A stretch of 64,000 bases of DNA from Neostapfia colusana (GCA_030760725.1 JASWHV010000018.1:19500273-19564272), one strand, 5' to 3'; numbered from the stretch's first letter, positions 43,388 to 55,501 are shown. Numbers and translations: made by a program. Notes: generated by a model from the letters alone, not told the origin.

Positions 43388-46300
43388 TGTAAGGGCCTCA
43401 GTTTTTGACAAAAGAATTGAAGTGTTCATCACCACACCACACACCTCATTTGAGGAAAGATGATGAACACAAATGAAGAGCAAGTAACCACCATCAACAT
43501 GCTCATTAGAGAACAAACTCACACATTGCAAAAGTGGTATTTCCCACATGTGATATAGGTGGGCTGGACATATGAAAACTCCTACACTTTGCTAAGGATG
43601 TCCATGCCAAGTTTCACCCAAATTCCAAACCTTTTTGAGGTCATGTTGGGTATAGTTAGAGAGAGGGCAGTTTGAAACCATATTCAAATTCAAACTGTTT
43701 TTATCCCATGAATTTAAAAGTGGGAGGCATATTCTTACTCAGCACATTTTTTTGAGCTCACACACCAATTTTCACTCCATTTGTTGTTGATCTTGACATG
43801 AGCTAAGTGGGGGAAATTCAAACTTTATTTGAATTTCAAACTGAACTTGTGCTGAAATTCATTCAAACCAAACCCAATTTGAATTCTACTCAATTCAAAT
43901 GGCTCATGGGTGAATAATTTGAATACCCAGGATTATTTTGGGGCTCAATGTTTACAACAGTGATTAGGAGTGAATTTCAGAGGTTAAAACCCCGGGTGGG
44001 TCCCACATGTCAGCCACAGAGAAGAATCAACCGACTGAGACTTTTCTCACTCGGGTCGCCGAGCCGCCGCTGCGATCGCCACCGAGGGCAGCCGCCGCGC
44101 TAGCAGCTGCTTGCCCACGCGCGGGCGTGAGGCGGTGCAGAGCCTTCTTAAGGCGCCTGCCCCCCCTCCTCGGCCGAGGCATCGCCGTTCTTCCCCGCAA
44201 GAACTCAGCGCCGGCCGAAGTTTTCCGCAGCTCGGAATCGATCGGACAACGCCGATCACAGCTCCCTCCGTCCACTCCAGAGCCCCAGCAAGGTACTAGA
44301 GACCTTCCTCCGTCTTCTCCGCTGCTAGAATTCGATGGAAACCGATTGATATCGGCTGTGCCGCAAGATCAATTCGGCGACTTAGGACCGCCGCACCTCG
44401 GGCTCCCGTGGACAGCCCAACCAGGGCGTTGTCACGCCCGAGCCCAGGCAGCCTTGGACGCGCTGATGACCGGTGCTGCTCTATCCCGAGCCACAGCTCG
44501 AGTGGTTGCTCACCGGCGGCGAATTTCCATTCTTCCCCTTTCTGTGTGCAGAACGACCTTCGGGTGCGATTCTGTTAAATTCGTGCTCTAGAGAGGATTA
44601 GAGGGCCTCAATCCGCTCTCGCACAAGCTAGACACGGTGATGCACAAGTTGCCTTCACAACCCTTGGCCGGAGAACCTCTGTACCCGGCGTAATTCGAGG
44701 TTTACCAATGGCGGAATAAACGGAAGGCATCGGGCGCACGGTGAGGACCTACTTTGGGCCTTCCCCGAGCTGCCTCGAGCTCATGTTGACCTTCTCTGAG
44801 GTCCACTGATGCTTCCCAACCAGTTCCTCGAGTAGTTGAGGTGCTAGGGTAGTCAGCCGACATGGCCGAAGTCTTTCCGAGGTGGCGGCTCGTCGCCGAC
44901 CATGCACCGGCCATTGTTATGAGCAGCTGACCCCGGAATCCTGTTCCCCGAGTGAAAGTAGGCAGGGGCGGCCAAAATCGTGAAGTTTGGAGCTGTACAG
45001 AAGCCGGCGTCGAGCTCTCCGGCGAGGCTCCTCGGCGGCAGAGCGCGGGCGTCGGGAGGTTTACAAAGGGGTGGACCCCAGCTGTCAGCGGCCGATAATT
45101 TGAATCGGGATCCGGCTGCGGCCGGGATCTGGTGTGCTGGCGCACAAATACTCTGTGAGCCCCGGTGTGCCGGACACCGCCGCGCCCGACACGTGTCCTT
45201 GCGGGCCCCCGCGAGATTTAAACTTTTCCCCGATTTTCAGAATTCTTCCGAACTTCAAATCCTCATAACTTCGGCTAGAAAGCTCCAAATTGAGTGAACC
45301 AAATTTTGCTGGATTCAGCTCTCTGAGTACTTTCCAGCAGATCAAGTTTCACCTCATGAAATTCCTTATTTTTCCAGAATCAATTCCTCAAATTTAAAAT
45401 GTTTGGAATTTTAACTGGAGAATCCTTTGGAGGAAAATCCTGAAATTTTGCTGGGATGTTCAACAAAATATCCCTGAACTACCATAAAAATTTCAGATCC
45501 ATTTGAGCTCCTTTGGTCCACCTAATGGGGTGATTAGTGAAACTGTTCCAGAGAAAATAGAAAATGTTCAGAAACATTTTCAGAATTTTCTCTGAAATTG
45601 TTTAGCTTATATCTTTAGTTAGGAACTTCCAAATTAAGTGAGACCAACTCCATTAGAACCCTCCGAAAATCTAGTTTTCAGAAAGTCATAGTTTGTTTCA
45701 TGAAAATCCCTAGAACACCCTAAGAGTTCCAATTAAGGTCAAGGACATAATTAATTATGGAGGGCTCAAATGAGCTTTGCTGCAACTAAAACTTGACCAA
45801 GTCTCTATTTAGGTTGTAACCAAGCCACAGTAAAAGTTTCACAGTCATCAAGTCTGTCTAGTGGGACTTATAAGCTTCACAAGTTTAAAATTTAATCCAA
45901 ACACATTTAAATTGATACATATGTTTCTTATCATGTAGTCGCTAAGGTCGAGGAGGAACCCAAAGTCCTAGACTTCGTTACTCCGGAGGAACAGCTAGCC
46001 TACGACCAAGAGCAGCAAGGCAAGCTCCGGTTTGCATTAACCTTTTTACAAATTTTTATTGTTTTGAGCACATACTTGATTACTTTATTCTTTGCATTAG
46101 AGTCTTGTTTGTAAATCCAACTGCATAGCCAAGAAAACCACGGGTTGGGTTTAGGATTGCAAACTCCGTTAGCCACGGCATTGCTAAGATAGAGTAGGAT
46201 TCGGTACAAGTCGAGTAGTTGGAACTACTCGCGAGAATAGGCTAGAGGCACATCGCTCGGGTAGAGATAGCACATGATACACATGGCAAAAGGAAATGAG

Positions 46301-47432
46301 ACTGAGCGGAGAGTAAGGGCAGCAGGACTTTGGGGCCTGTGTGCTATAGCTCCGCTTGTGTCGATTGAGGACCAAGCCGTGTGCGGGCCTGTTGAACAAG
46401 CTAGAACAGTACCGAAGACCTACCGGCTATATGGGAACCGGGAAACTGATGTAACTCGGGTAGCTAGGTATTGAGGCATTGCCCGTCGTTCGGAGGGTAG
46501 GTTGAGAGCTTGAGGTGTAAATCGGCTGGCGGCACTGAGATGCGCGTGCAGATACCTCTTGCTCGGGATGATGGGACCGGTTCAATATTTGGCTGACGGG
46601 TGAAAGGTAGTTGCGTACGGTGTCCGTGATGGTTGTTGTAGGAAACATCGAGTACGGGCGTACGTGACGGGTTGTTCGGGTAACCCTGCAGGTGTAAATT
46701 GATTATAATCGCCGTCCCTCGCGGTCAGTGAGTACCACTTGTTCACTGTACCGTGACGTAGAAAGAACAGGCTAGTTACATGTTAAAAATGTTGCTGATT
46801 GAAGGACGAACTCTGATTGCTAATGATTTGCTGTAGTTTAGAGCTAACTAAAGTTCATTTCAACTTTGGGCAAAGTACATGAGAGAAATGCATTTCTTGT
46901 TTGATTGCGGCTCTCTCATGTGCCTTAGCGTAAGGTCCTCCACAACCTGCTGCTAAAACTTGAAAGTAAGGTTCCACTAATTAGGCGAGTCCTTTGCAAA
47001 TGATTTTACCTCATGTACCCATCATCCCCTCATGTAGAAGTTCCATGTTTAGGTGAGATGGGTCAGACTTGCTGAGCCTTCGTGCTCACTGCTTGTGTTT
47101 GAAGCTTTTGCAGGGTTCTATGAGGAAGGGACTCCCGAAGAGGAGACGGAACCCCAGGAGGGGAACCCCGTCGAGTGGGAATCGTGCACGCCGCAGAGTT
47201 AGTGTGCGTGTGTGCTAGAAAGGACACGTTCAAGGGCTGAACGTGCACTTGATGCTTAGTCTACGCCCGTGAGTGTGGACTGAACTTATTTTGATGTAAA
47301 CATGTTCATAAACTTGTTTATGTAATAAAATTTCGCTTCCGCTTTGTACCTTTGACGTGTGTTATCCAGTGCTGTGCAACACAGCACCCCTCAGCGTGAT
47401 CCTGGCTCGACAGGACCTTTGGGGTCGTGTCA
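43388..47432 (+). mobile_element. Solo B LTR inside element A protease
   Basis: 4045 bp, TGTAAGGGCC...GTCGTGTCA, with perfect duplication TTTAC at 43383-43387 and 47433-47437. It lies opposite to element A. It has a single copy of the 42-bp G-box unit (near 45172) where element B has three. AATAAA at 47324-47329 is a likely polyadenylation signal. Open frames such as 44007-44591 are LTR by-products. Confidence 0.95.
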
Positions 47433-47617
47433 TTTACTAACATAGCACATTCTAAGTGGAATACGGGTAGATGATGTTTGTCAACATATTTGGATGATAT
47501 GAAGGAATGTGATGCTCCAGAATCAAATAAGATGGTGGCTGGGATGGAGTTGGCAAGGAGCATACCAATTACGACGTCCTCAGCCTGTTGTGCTTCCTCA
47601 GCAGAGACATGGTTCAC
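47433..47617 (-). pseudogene. A protease, N-terminal part
   Basis: Aspartic protease start with active site ATILFDSGASHSFISS (D-S-G) and AEDVVIGMLLANSIP before it. The frame is cut at 47432 by the solo B LTR and continues at 43382, where the conserved ILGMDWL motif lies. It follows gag in the normal order. Confidence 0.9.
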
Positions 47618-47635
47618 GTTGCCGCGAGCATAGTT

Positions 47636-48751
47636 CTACTGTCCCCGATTTCCTTGATTGTCCCCTCCGTTCAGTCGCGGGTTCTTCTTGGGCACGTTAC
47701 GTTGCTGTCCAGGGCCTCTCCTCGGGCACTGGTTCGCGAAGTGTCCTATTTCCCCGCATGCAAAGCATAGCCTATTGCCTACAGCAGCGGGTACGTTAGG
47801 GCGGGGGTTTTGAACAGGAGCGCCATTGTTAGATCGGGACGCAGGAGGCATGGGCACGCGAGGTGCTGGTGCAACGAGTTGTTGCTGTGGTGGCTGACCA
47901 GGACGGTATGCAGGAGTGGTTGATCCATACTGCGGTGCCGCTGGGGGCATGTACCGAGGTCGTACGTTGCTCCCTTGGGGCTGGTATGGCATCTTCCTCT
48001 TGCACTCTCGCTTGATCTCTCGGATCTTGTTTTCAACCACTATAGCCTTGTCAACCAGCTTCTGGAAGCTTACGTAGTCATCGTTGAGAAGCTGAACCTG
48101 GATCTCATTTTTCAACCCTCTCATGAACAGGTACTGCTTCCTCTAGTCTAAGTTGACATCTTCGGGGGCATACCGGGACAGTTGTATGAACTTGTTGAGA
48201 TACTCATTCACACTTCTCTGTCCTTGGCGGAGACCTTCAAATTCCTGTCTCTTGAGCATCATTACACCAGCAGGGATGTAATGAGAGCGGAAACTCTCCT
48301 TGAACTCAGTCCAAGTGATTGTCTCCGAGTCGACATGGGAGTTGCATAGGGCATCCAACCAGTCAGCGGCAGCTCCCAAAAGTTGGTGCGACGCAAAGAG
48401 AACCTTCTCTCGGTCATTGCACTGAACAATGGCAAGCTTCTTCTCCATGGATTTCAACCAGTCATCAGCCTCCATGGGATCACTAGCTTGAGCAAAGGTG
48501 GGTGGTCGAGTCCTCATGAACTCTCCCAGTCTGTTGTGAGCCGCCGGTGGTGGTGGCGGTGGCGCCGGAATGGGGTTGTTGTTGGCCTGCAACTGACCCA
48601 AAGTTTGGATCATGGTTTGCATAAGCTGGTTTTGCATGGCCATCAACCTTTCTAGGTTGTTCTCGCCAGCTCCGGGGTTAACAGGAACTTCCTCGTGATC
48701 ATCCTCTTGGTTGTCACGGACGTTCCTTCGGCCGGCGTTTCCTCTCACCAT
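47636..48751 (-). pseudogene. A gag with one in-frame stop
   Basis: Starts at a true ATG (48751). The N-terminal region has a Pro-rich loop and LGEFMRTRPPTFAQASDPME. The core contains ADDWLKSMEKKLAIVQC, AAADWLDALCNS, WTEFKESFRSHYIP and LRQGQRSVNEYLNKFIQLSR. After DVNLD a single TAG (48143-48145) interrupts, then the same frame resumes with YLFMRGLKNEIQVQLLNDD. A Gln/Pro-rich stretch follows, then the CCHC knuckle CFACGEIGHFANQC. Apart from the stop it is a full-length Tekay-type gag. It ends near 47636, running toward protease. Confidence 0.92.
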
Positions 48752-49191
48752 CTGTGAGAGAGATGAGAATAGAATGTTAGGAGGTTAGGTAGGTCCCTTC
48801 AACTATATACATCAAGGTGAGTTGGACTATATATATATTAGCCCATATGAGGATGTGAATAAGTGCCGAAGCATCTCACACCTCTTTCTACTTACGTGTG
48901 GATATGGACAACGTTTTGAGACGTCCCACAAATCACACTAAGCATACAATCACAAACAACCATTGTAAGGGCTCATACAACTCCTATTCAAGGCTGGTTT
49001 CCTATGCCAAGGTAGTTTTAAAGCCAATCTAAGCATCCTAGGGTGCTTCCTCTGGTCAGCGTGGCTTAACTACCAATCTGTGTCTAATGCCGGTCTATGA
49101 TTCCTATTTAGGTGTGTAACCTACTGTTAACCCGTGGCTTTAATACCAATATGAGGTTTCTATCTAGGCGTGTAACCTACTGTCAACCCGT
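48752..49191 (-). other. Element A leader with duplicated primer-site-like blocks
   Basis: 440 bp between primer site and gag ATG. Two further TTGGTA-containing blocks lie at about 49063-49080 and 49136-49155 (plus GGCTTAACTACCAATCTG and GGCTTTAATACCAATAT). The last two, with their flank GTGTAACCTACTGT, form an imperfect 56-bp tandem duplication ending at the true primer site. No upstream ORF of note. Confidence 0.75.
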
Positions 49192-49204
49192 GGCTCTGAT
49201 ACCA
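49192..49204 (-). other. Element A primer-binding site (initiator Met-tRNA)
   Basis: The minus strand reads TGGTATCAGAGCC, three bases inside the LTR end at 49208. It matches the complement of the plant initiator Met-tRNA 3' end. Confidence 0.95.
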
Positions 49205-49207
49205 ATC

Positions 49208-52200
49208 TGTGACGCCCTCAATTCTGTGGAAAACCACGGAACTGAGAACTAATCCATATGTGTGCCCAGGATGTTCATCACACATACACATACGTTCCAC
49301 AAACTGAATTCAGAATATATATAACCATGAATAACAGAGTTTATTACAATGTCTCATGAGTCCTGGACTCATGCTCACAGCGGAAGTCTTTATTTCTATG
49401 CAGCGGAAGTCTTTATTCTAATGCGGAAGCAAATCTAAGCAAAAGTGGCTCTATCCCTACTCCCTCCACAGGCAAGGTTGAGAACAGATCACACGCCTTA
49501 ATGCTCCACTTGGTCTTCATAGTACGCTTGTCCTGCTGCTGATGATGAAATAATAATGCAAGTTTGAGTACAATGATGTACTCAGCAAGTGCGGGAAAAA
49601 CACGATATGTAGCTCATAACAAGGTAGGTATAAAAGGCTCATTTGCAGAAAAGCAGATTTATAAAACCATGATAAAACAGCAACTTAACCTTAGATGACT
49701 GTAATCCCAGCATGTATTAAATTGCCAACATACCTCCATCCTTTTCATGTTCCACCCGAACATTAACCAACTTCATTCTTACTCACGAATACCTCCTCGT
49801 ATTCGCTACCATCTCACGAATACCTTCCCGTATTCGCTACCATATTATCTCATAAACAACTTTGTCTCACACCGAGACCAATCTCGTTGCCATGACTCAA
49901 CAGTCATGCCACCATCTTATCACCCGGACTCAACAGTCCCACAACCAAGCCATAAACATAATCAATAACCATACCCAAGAACCATCTCAATAACCATCCC
50001 AGCTAATCATGGCAGTTGGCCAGGTGCTCGTGACCGTAAGCTCGGCTATCATGATAGTTTTAGACTCTGCAGAGTTTGCACCTCTTTACCCACAAGTTTG
50101 TGATTTCGTCACCCGTCGGCGACTGCAGAACCTCCATTATACCAGTACACAACCATCGGTGTATGGTCAAGAGATCACAAAATAGCCTTTACAAAGGGGT
50201 TACTAGATGTATGGACTCACTAAGGTTTCACAGGCAGGTTAGAATCTCCAATTCTCCCACCCATGGGCCCCCTCTTGTGCCATGCAGTTCCCAGGGCAGT
50301 CCTCCTCGACTCCCGTTCCCCGCGCCTCCCACAGTCCATAACACTCTAGCAACTTACCTAATTACTCAGCTAAGCCGCACCCATACTTGGCCTTATGGTG
50401 GCACTGTTCTCCTGGCATGTGCATGCATGAACCGGTCCTTAGATCTACGGCAAGTAAACCACCATGTCATGCTACCTCATTCATAAACCCAGGCTTGCCT
50501 AGATCCTCCTCCGATCCATGTTAATTAACATCATCAGTTCCTCATTATCCTTACGAGTGCAGTTAGCTAGACACATCTATCTCACTTCCCAATCCCATGG
50601 ACTCAGCGAAGCATAAAGCAAAAACCATACCCGACTCATAAACTTCCCTGGTGACAAGGGTGGTTTAACCAAAGCTAGTAAACTCCTATAAAAGGGGTTT
50701 CCCATCATGTTTGACTCAGCACGCACACCTTTTCGCAAATCAAAACAGTTTTACCCAAAACATAGGATCAATATGGTCAAGGAGCACTTGCCTTGTTCTT
50801 GCGGTTCCGGTTGTTCTTGGATCTCAAAACCTTGTTGCTGTAGTTCGTCGTAGACAGCTCCCTGAACTTGTCCTGCTATGTAGGATCACGTGCATACCAG
50901 ATTCACAGCAATCAATATCATGCACAAACCTTAAACTAGATGCGATGATGCACATGCATGCTATCCTATGATTAATTTTATTAGATTGGTTTGTACGTGT
51001 TCTTGCATGGCTTGCATGGACAGAGGTGTTTGGATCAACGGTGGACATGGCGATGATCTTGTCTTTAGATCAATCTGATCATCAAGTGATCTGTCCACGA
51101 AAAGGCTTCTGTTCGAAAGGAATCAAAGAACAGATGCAAAGAAAACACAACGATGTCGTAAGGTGGTATTGGAGACCTACCTTACGTTCTTCTCGGTCTC
51201 GAGGTCCTCCTCAGATTGTTGGGCTTCCTCCGGCGATCTTCCTTGCTGCACTCCGGCGATGGTCTACTCGGCGGGTTGGGACTAGGGCTCAAAGTCGTCG
51301 GCTCAGGAGTTGGAAAAGAAGTTTGTGGTTTCGGCCAGAGGTTCTGGGTTCTATTTATAATTGGGAAGAGAAGAGTCCTAATCTGATTGTATCCCGAATA
51401 AGAGTCCTATTCAGATCGTCGCTGGATCCTAACATCTTATCTTTAGTTGATTTGGTGCGGTATCATTGTGGAATTCAGGTCGGTTTCTGTTCCGGTATTT
51501 CTACACGTACAGAATCCAAAAACCGTTCCTAGAACTCGTTACCTCCTCGGTGATGAGCTCCAGAAGCTCCACATGTCCATCGGGCCTGGTCTCTCTTTTT
51601 CCGCAGAGACGAGCTCCTGTGGTGCCGCGTGTCAAGCGAGCAAGGCTTTCCTCTTCTTCGGAGGTTAGCTCCGCGTGCGCCACGTATTCTAGCGGTCGGG
51701 ACCTCCTCTCTTACTCGGAGGTGGCTCCGCGCACGCCACGTGTCAGTGCCAGACCTTTCCTCTCTTCTTTCCTCAGAGACGAGCTCCGAGGTTAACACGT
51801 CTATAGCAGCGACGGACCTCCCAGAGATAAGCTCCGGTGGTGACACGTGTTCGATAGAACCGGACCTCTCGGAGGTGAGCTCCCAGATCGACACGTATCC
51901 CGCGCGACCAGTCCTCTGATTTTCCATGATGACCAGCTCCTGGGCAACACGTGTCCCATAGGGTCGGACCTCTCCCCTTTTTCGTAGATGAGCCCCGAGC
52001 CTGCCACGTAGCCAGCTTAGCGGAGGACCTTTCCCCACTTCGCAGGGATGAGCTCCGAACATGCCACGTGGCCAGCGGGCCGCGGAAGTTGTCTTCGTCG
52101 CTTTCTGTGAACTGGATTCGGCTCTTACTGGCTATCTTTTTTTCTCTGTCCGCACTTCTTTAAAAATGTTTTTTCTCTACATGAAATATGAATACATGAA

Positions 52201-52224
52201 GAAATCAGGGACGAGGGTGTCACA
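49208..52224 (-). repeat. Element A 5' LTR
   Basis: 3017 bp, collinear with 34642-37683. TATA box at 51352-51359 and G-box array at about 51560-52080. The close match of the two LTRs suggests A is among the younger insertions, although I could not count differences. Confidence 0.94.
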
Positions 52225-52599
52225 GGCCCCCGGGCCCATCTCGGGGGAGATAGCGAGCCCAAGGTTGGGGCCTCTATCTCTTCCATTCCGCGCACCTTCT
52301 CTAAGACTCGCATTGACCGTTGCCGGAGCACGAACAGTCGCGGGATAGTAGGAGCGTGTGCCCCACTTGATGGCTGCTTTTACTGCGGCGGTGACCAAGG
52401 CTGCCACTTCTGCACGTCGCGGTGCTTTTTTCAGGAACCGCCGAAGCGACTTGCCGGCTCGTCTCCTTGGGATACTGACTCCTTGGCCCACCGCTTCAGC
52501 TGGACGACTTGGGTCCACCTGTCATCAACGCTTGGCCTTGGAGCCGAAGCGGTTGCCCAAGTGGCGTATTGGAAGAGTTTTGAATCGCTTTGAATCGCA

Positions 52600-52792
52600 C
52601 CTGGGAAGTTTTAAAAGGGGATCTTATCCGCATCGCGGCTTCCCTTTGCACTTCCCTGCACTTGCGTCTTCCTTGAGTTCTTGCGCCTTTGTCTTCTCTG
52701 TCCTTGAGCTTTCTCCTGCCATGGCTTCCAACCCGCCTCTGGAGAAGAAGTGCGATCGGTCTCCTCCGGCGGCGACGTTCACGCCGAGTTAG
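52600..52792 (+). pseudogene. Antisense ORF remnant of C4
   Basis: On the strand opposite to C4 coding, TTTTAAAAGGGG (about 52608-52620) resembles a TATA box. An ATG follows at 52721, opening a frame MASNPPLEKK... that stops at 52790-52792 after 23 codons. Similar Ser/Pro/Arg-rich coding style continues in other frames to about 53150. Tat-lineage elements are known to carry antisense ORFs between pol and the 3' LTR. I infer a broken one here. Confidence 0.45.
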
Positions 52793-53389
52793 GGATCCAG
52801 GGCGCCTGCGCGCCCTGCTTCTGGAGATGGCGACCCATCCGGTGGTGACCCCAAGAGGCCTCGGGCCCATCATCAAGACGGGACTCCTCTCGAGCGACGA
52901 CGGGCTGAAAGTTCCCGAGCGTCGCGTCCTCCCTCCTCAGGCGGTGGAGCCTCGAGGGAAAGTGCTGGTACGTCGATGCCCAGGGGCGAGCCAAGAGCTT
53001 AGGCACCCCGGGCTTCAGGGGCCGGGTCGGCGTCCAGGGGGGCTTCAGAAGCATCCCCTGCTTCGCCAGCCCGGGCGACTGCGGGGCAGCCGTCGGCGGC
53101 GACGGCGGGCTCTAGTGGACCTACTCCGGCTCGGAAGCCTTGGTTTAGAGCCCGTTGGAGCGCTCGTGTCTCTCGGTAAGCGACGCCTACCGAATTCTAG
53201 AACCTGTGTTGTCTTCTTCTTGACTTGGCCTGGCCAAGTCCTTAGCTCCGCAAGGTCCCCAGAGGTCTTTACCAATCTTGAAGCCCTGCACAGACACCTT
53301 CCCCGGGTCCTCATCGTGTTAAGGGCCCCGGAGGTCTCCGGAACTCGCCCTGTGAGAACGGGGAGGTCCAGATCTACCGACCGAGCTCC

Positions 53390-53560
53390 CCTCTGAGGAG
53401 AGGGAGGTCCGGCCCCGCGGGACACATGGAGCCTTCGGAGCTCCCCCGCAGAGGGGGAGGTCCGGCTTCTGCCGGCCATGTGGTGGGCCCAAAGCTCCTC
53501 CTGAGGAGAGGGGAGCTCCGGCCCCGCTGGACACGTGGGGCCTTCGGGGCTCGCTCCTGC
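53390..53560. repeat. G-box module remnant in C4 internal region
   Basis: Sites CACATG (53423), CATGTG (53477) and CACGTG (53532) are 54-55 bp apart and alternate with GGAGCTC and GAGGTCCGG blocks. It looks like an LTR array but lies inside the element, more than 1 kb from the internal 3' end. Confidence 0.7.
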
Positions 53561-54374
53561 GGGAAGGGCAAAACCCGGATGCTCCGGTCTTGCGCTGGAG
53601 TAGTCGATGGCTCTTTGCCCCCCCTTCATGCGGTCCCCGTAGCTAAAACCTGGAGATCCTGCACAGAGGTAGAGGAAGCGTTATTCTCCTCGGGGGGTTC
53701 TCCCCTCCTCGTCTCTTAGTCTTATTTGGCTTATGGTCCTAGTCCGGTATACGGGGCTTGGGCAATTCTGTGCGCGAGGCGTCGGGGGCTCCGGCTCCCT
53801 CCGAGGTCAGGGTACGACCGTCCGGCCCCTAGTACTGGACCGTACGCCGGGGAAGCAGAGTGCACAGGCTTTGGGTACGGAACCAGGCAAAGCGGCTGTA
53901 CTCCCCTGGACCTCCGAAGGGCAGGGCGCGCACACTTTGGGTCGGAACCGGCAAAGCAGGCTACGCACCCTGGACCCCCATACACAGCGCAGACCTTTCC
54001 TGGAGGTGACCAACTGGCACCGCAACACCTGACTAGGGGAGGCCCAAAAGGCCCCCTGGCCATCGGCAGGTGCCTCAAGCGCAACCGCCTTCGGTAAGAT
54101 AGCAAATGCTGACTACGGATGAGAGCGGGAAAGGGGAGCTGAATGTACAGTGAGCATACATAGAAAGTGCGGTCATAGAAATTAATTCGTAATTTAAATG
54201 AGCACATAAGTGAGAGCGTAGTAGAATTGGTTTCTATGTGTAAATACCCATAGGAGGAAGACAGGCTGAACATGGAGGCAACAACCCGCACCATTAAGAA
54301 GGGAAGCAAGACTCTACGCACTTGGGGTCGGAACCAGGCCAAGATGGACGTAGTCCTGGACCGTCCCCTGAGGC
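53561..54374 (-). other. C4 non-coding 3' region
   Basis: It matches C1 25650-26100 and C2 15751-16070. Short frames on both strands only; no domain recognised. Confidence 0.7.
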
Positions 54375-55118
54375 TTAGCTGCTCCTAGCGCTGTTCCTGG
54401 AGCCTATGGGATCTATTACAGAAAGATAAAGGCCTGTTCTACCAATGCTCAGGAAGTAGAACTTATTGTGGTGTTCCATGCTCCAAGGGTTCAGGAGCGG
54501 ATCCCATCCTTGGCAGAAAGGTGTATGTACCTGGGACGGCAACTTTCGTGACTCGGAAGGGACCTTCCCGGCTGGGGGAGAGTTTATAGGTCCTTCGCGG
54601 GGAAGTGTGCGCCGCGGCACCAGGTCGCCTTCTTGTAGCTCCCAGACGCGCTTGGCCCTTTGGCGGTAGTGCCGGAGCACCAGTCGGGGCCGTGCGTTGT
54701 GGGGTGTTGCCTGCAATCGTGCCTCGCCGATGAGGTCGATATCCTCACGCTGGAGCGGGTCCTGCGTGGCTTCCCCCGGGAGCCCCGGTGTACCTTCCCC
54801 TATTGGCTCAGGCCGACAAGAGGTAGGAGGACCCGGACTCTTCTTGGGAGACCCAGGTTGTCTTCCTCCATTGGCTGAGGCCGACGGGAGGTTGACGGAT
54901 CCTGGGCGGCCCCTAGGAGGTGAGGCCGAGGCACAGAGACGTGCACTCGGGTAGAGCTGGCCCGGTTCTGCACCGCCGGGGGCTGGTGCTTGGGCTGCTG
55001 CAACTGCTTGGAACTTCTCCAAGGCTGATACCGCAGCAATGCAGTCTCCACAGATCTTTTGGGGCAGCCGTAGTCGGTTACCGCCCTGACCTGTCGTCAC
55101 CGGAGCTTGAGTCCTCAT
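54375..55118 (-). pseudogene. C4 protease-to-integrase fusion ORF
   Basis: A single open frame of about 247 codons on the minus strand. It begins with the block that follows protease in C3 (GDCIAAVSALEKFQAVAAAQ against GDCTAAVSALEKLQALAAAR). It then enters a Pro/Gly-rich linker and ends with integrase C-terminal features (YRQRAKRVWELQEGDLVPRR, then WDPLLNPWSMEHHNKFYF). RT, RNase H and the integrase core are absent between the two. C2 has the same structure. Whether the fusion protein ever functioned is unknown; a neutral remnant is equally possible. Confidence 0.75.
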
Positions 55119-55185
55119 AGTTGTGTACCGTCTTTATGGCGCACTAAGGCTCCTGGAACCCCACCTGGTGGCCGACGTTGTCTGG

Positions 55186-55501
55186 AGTGTCGACCTTCTG
55201 CTTGCCCTCCCTTTGCCGGAAAGGAGGGGCATCAGCTCGCAACTGCTTCCCCTTGCGGAAGCGCTCCACGAGCTTCTGAATCTCCCGGCACTCAGCAGCA
55301 GTATGGTAGCTGGTGTCGTGCACGGGGCATGGCTCGCCTTGGCCACCATCTGGAGCTGGTGACTGTCACTTCCTTTTGTCGGGGCGTGGCCCTTGAGCTC
55401 CACTGGGCGCTGCTGCTGCAGCAACGGGGGCTGCGGTCGGTGGCTTCATCTTGCCACCGCCCCGGTTCTTGGTTTTCTTGCCGCTTCCATGGGAAGCAGC
55501 G
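55186..55501 (-). pseudogene. C4 gag C-terminal remnant
   Basis: It matches the C-terminal gag of C2 and C3: the LAERF-like tail, the C/H-rich end and the GGGKMK tract are recognisable on the minus strand. Homology ends at GCAGCGC (55501). The core and N-terminus are gone. Confidence 0.75.

Larger units (their letters stand above)
34642..52224 (-). mobile_element. Element A: complete Tekay/Del-like chromovirus with two nested solo LTRs
   Basis: 17.6 kb on the minus strand with GGCCC duplications. From right: 5' LTR 49208-52224, Met-tRNA primer site 49192-49204, leader, gag 48751-47636, protease, solo B LTR 43388-47432, RT, RNase H, integrase, inverted solo A LTR 38281-40770, integrase C-terminus and chromodomain, polypurine tract, 3' LTR 34642-37683. 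Without the nested pieces it is about 11 kb. Coding parts are collinear with few stops, so it is the least decayed full-length element here. Confidence 0.95.
52225..55501 (-). mobile_element. Element C4 internal region (non-autonomous, truncated)
   Basis: Continuation of C4 from 34641. From right on the minus strand: gag C-terminal remnant 55501-55186, protease C-terminal sequence fused to integrase C-terminus 55118-54375, non-coding 54374-53560, a G-box remnant 53390-53560, then a region containing an antisense ORF start (52721, plus strand) to the A insertion. Gag N-terminus, primer site and 5' LTR are missing: at 55501 C homology stops abruptly against Ty1/copia sequence. Confidence 0.85.
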
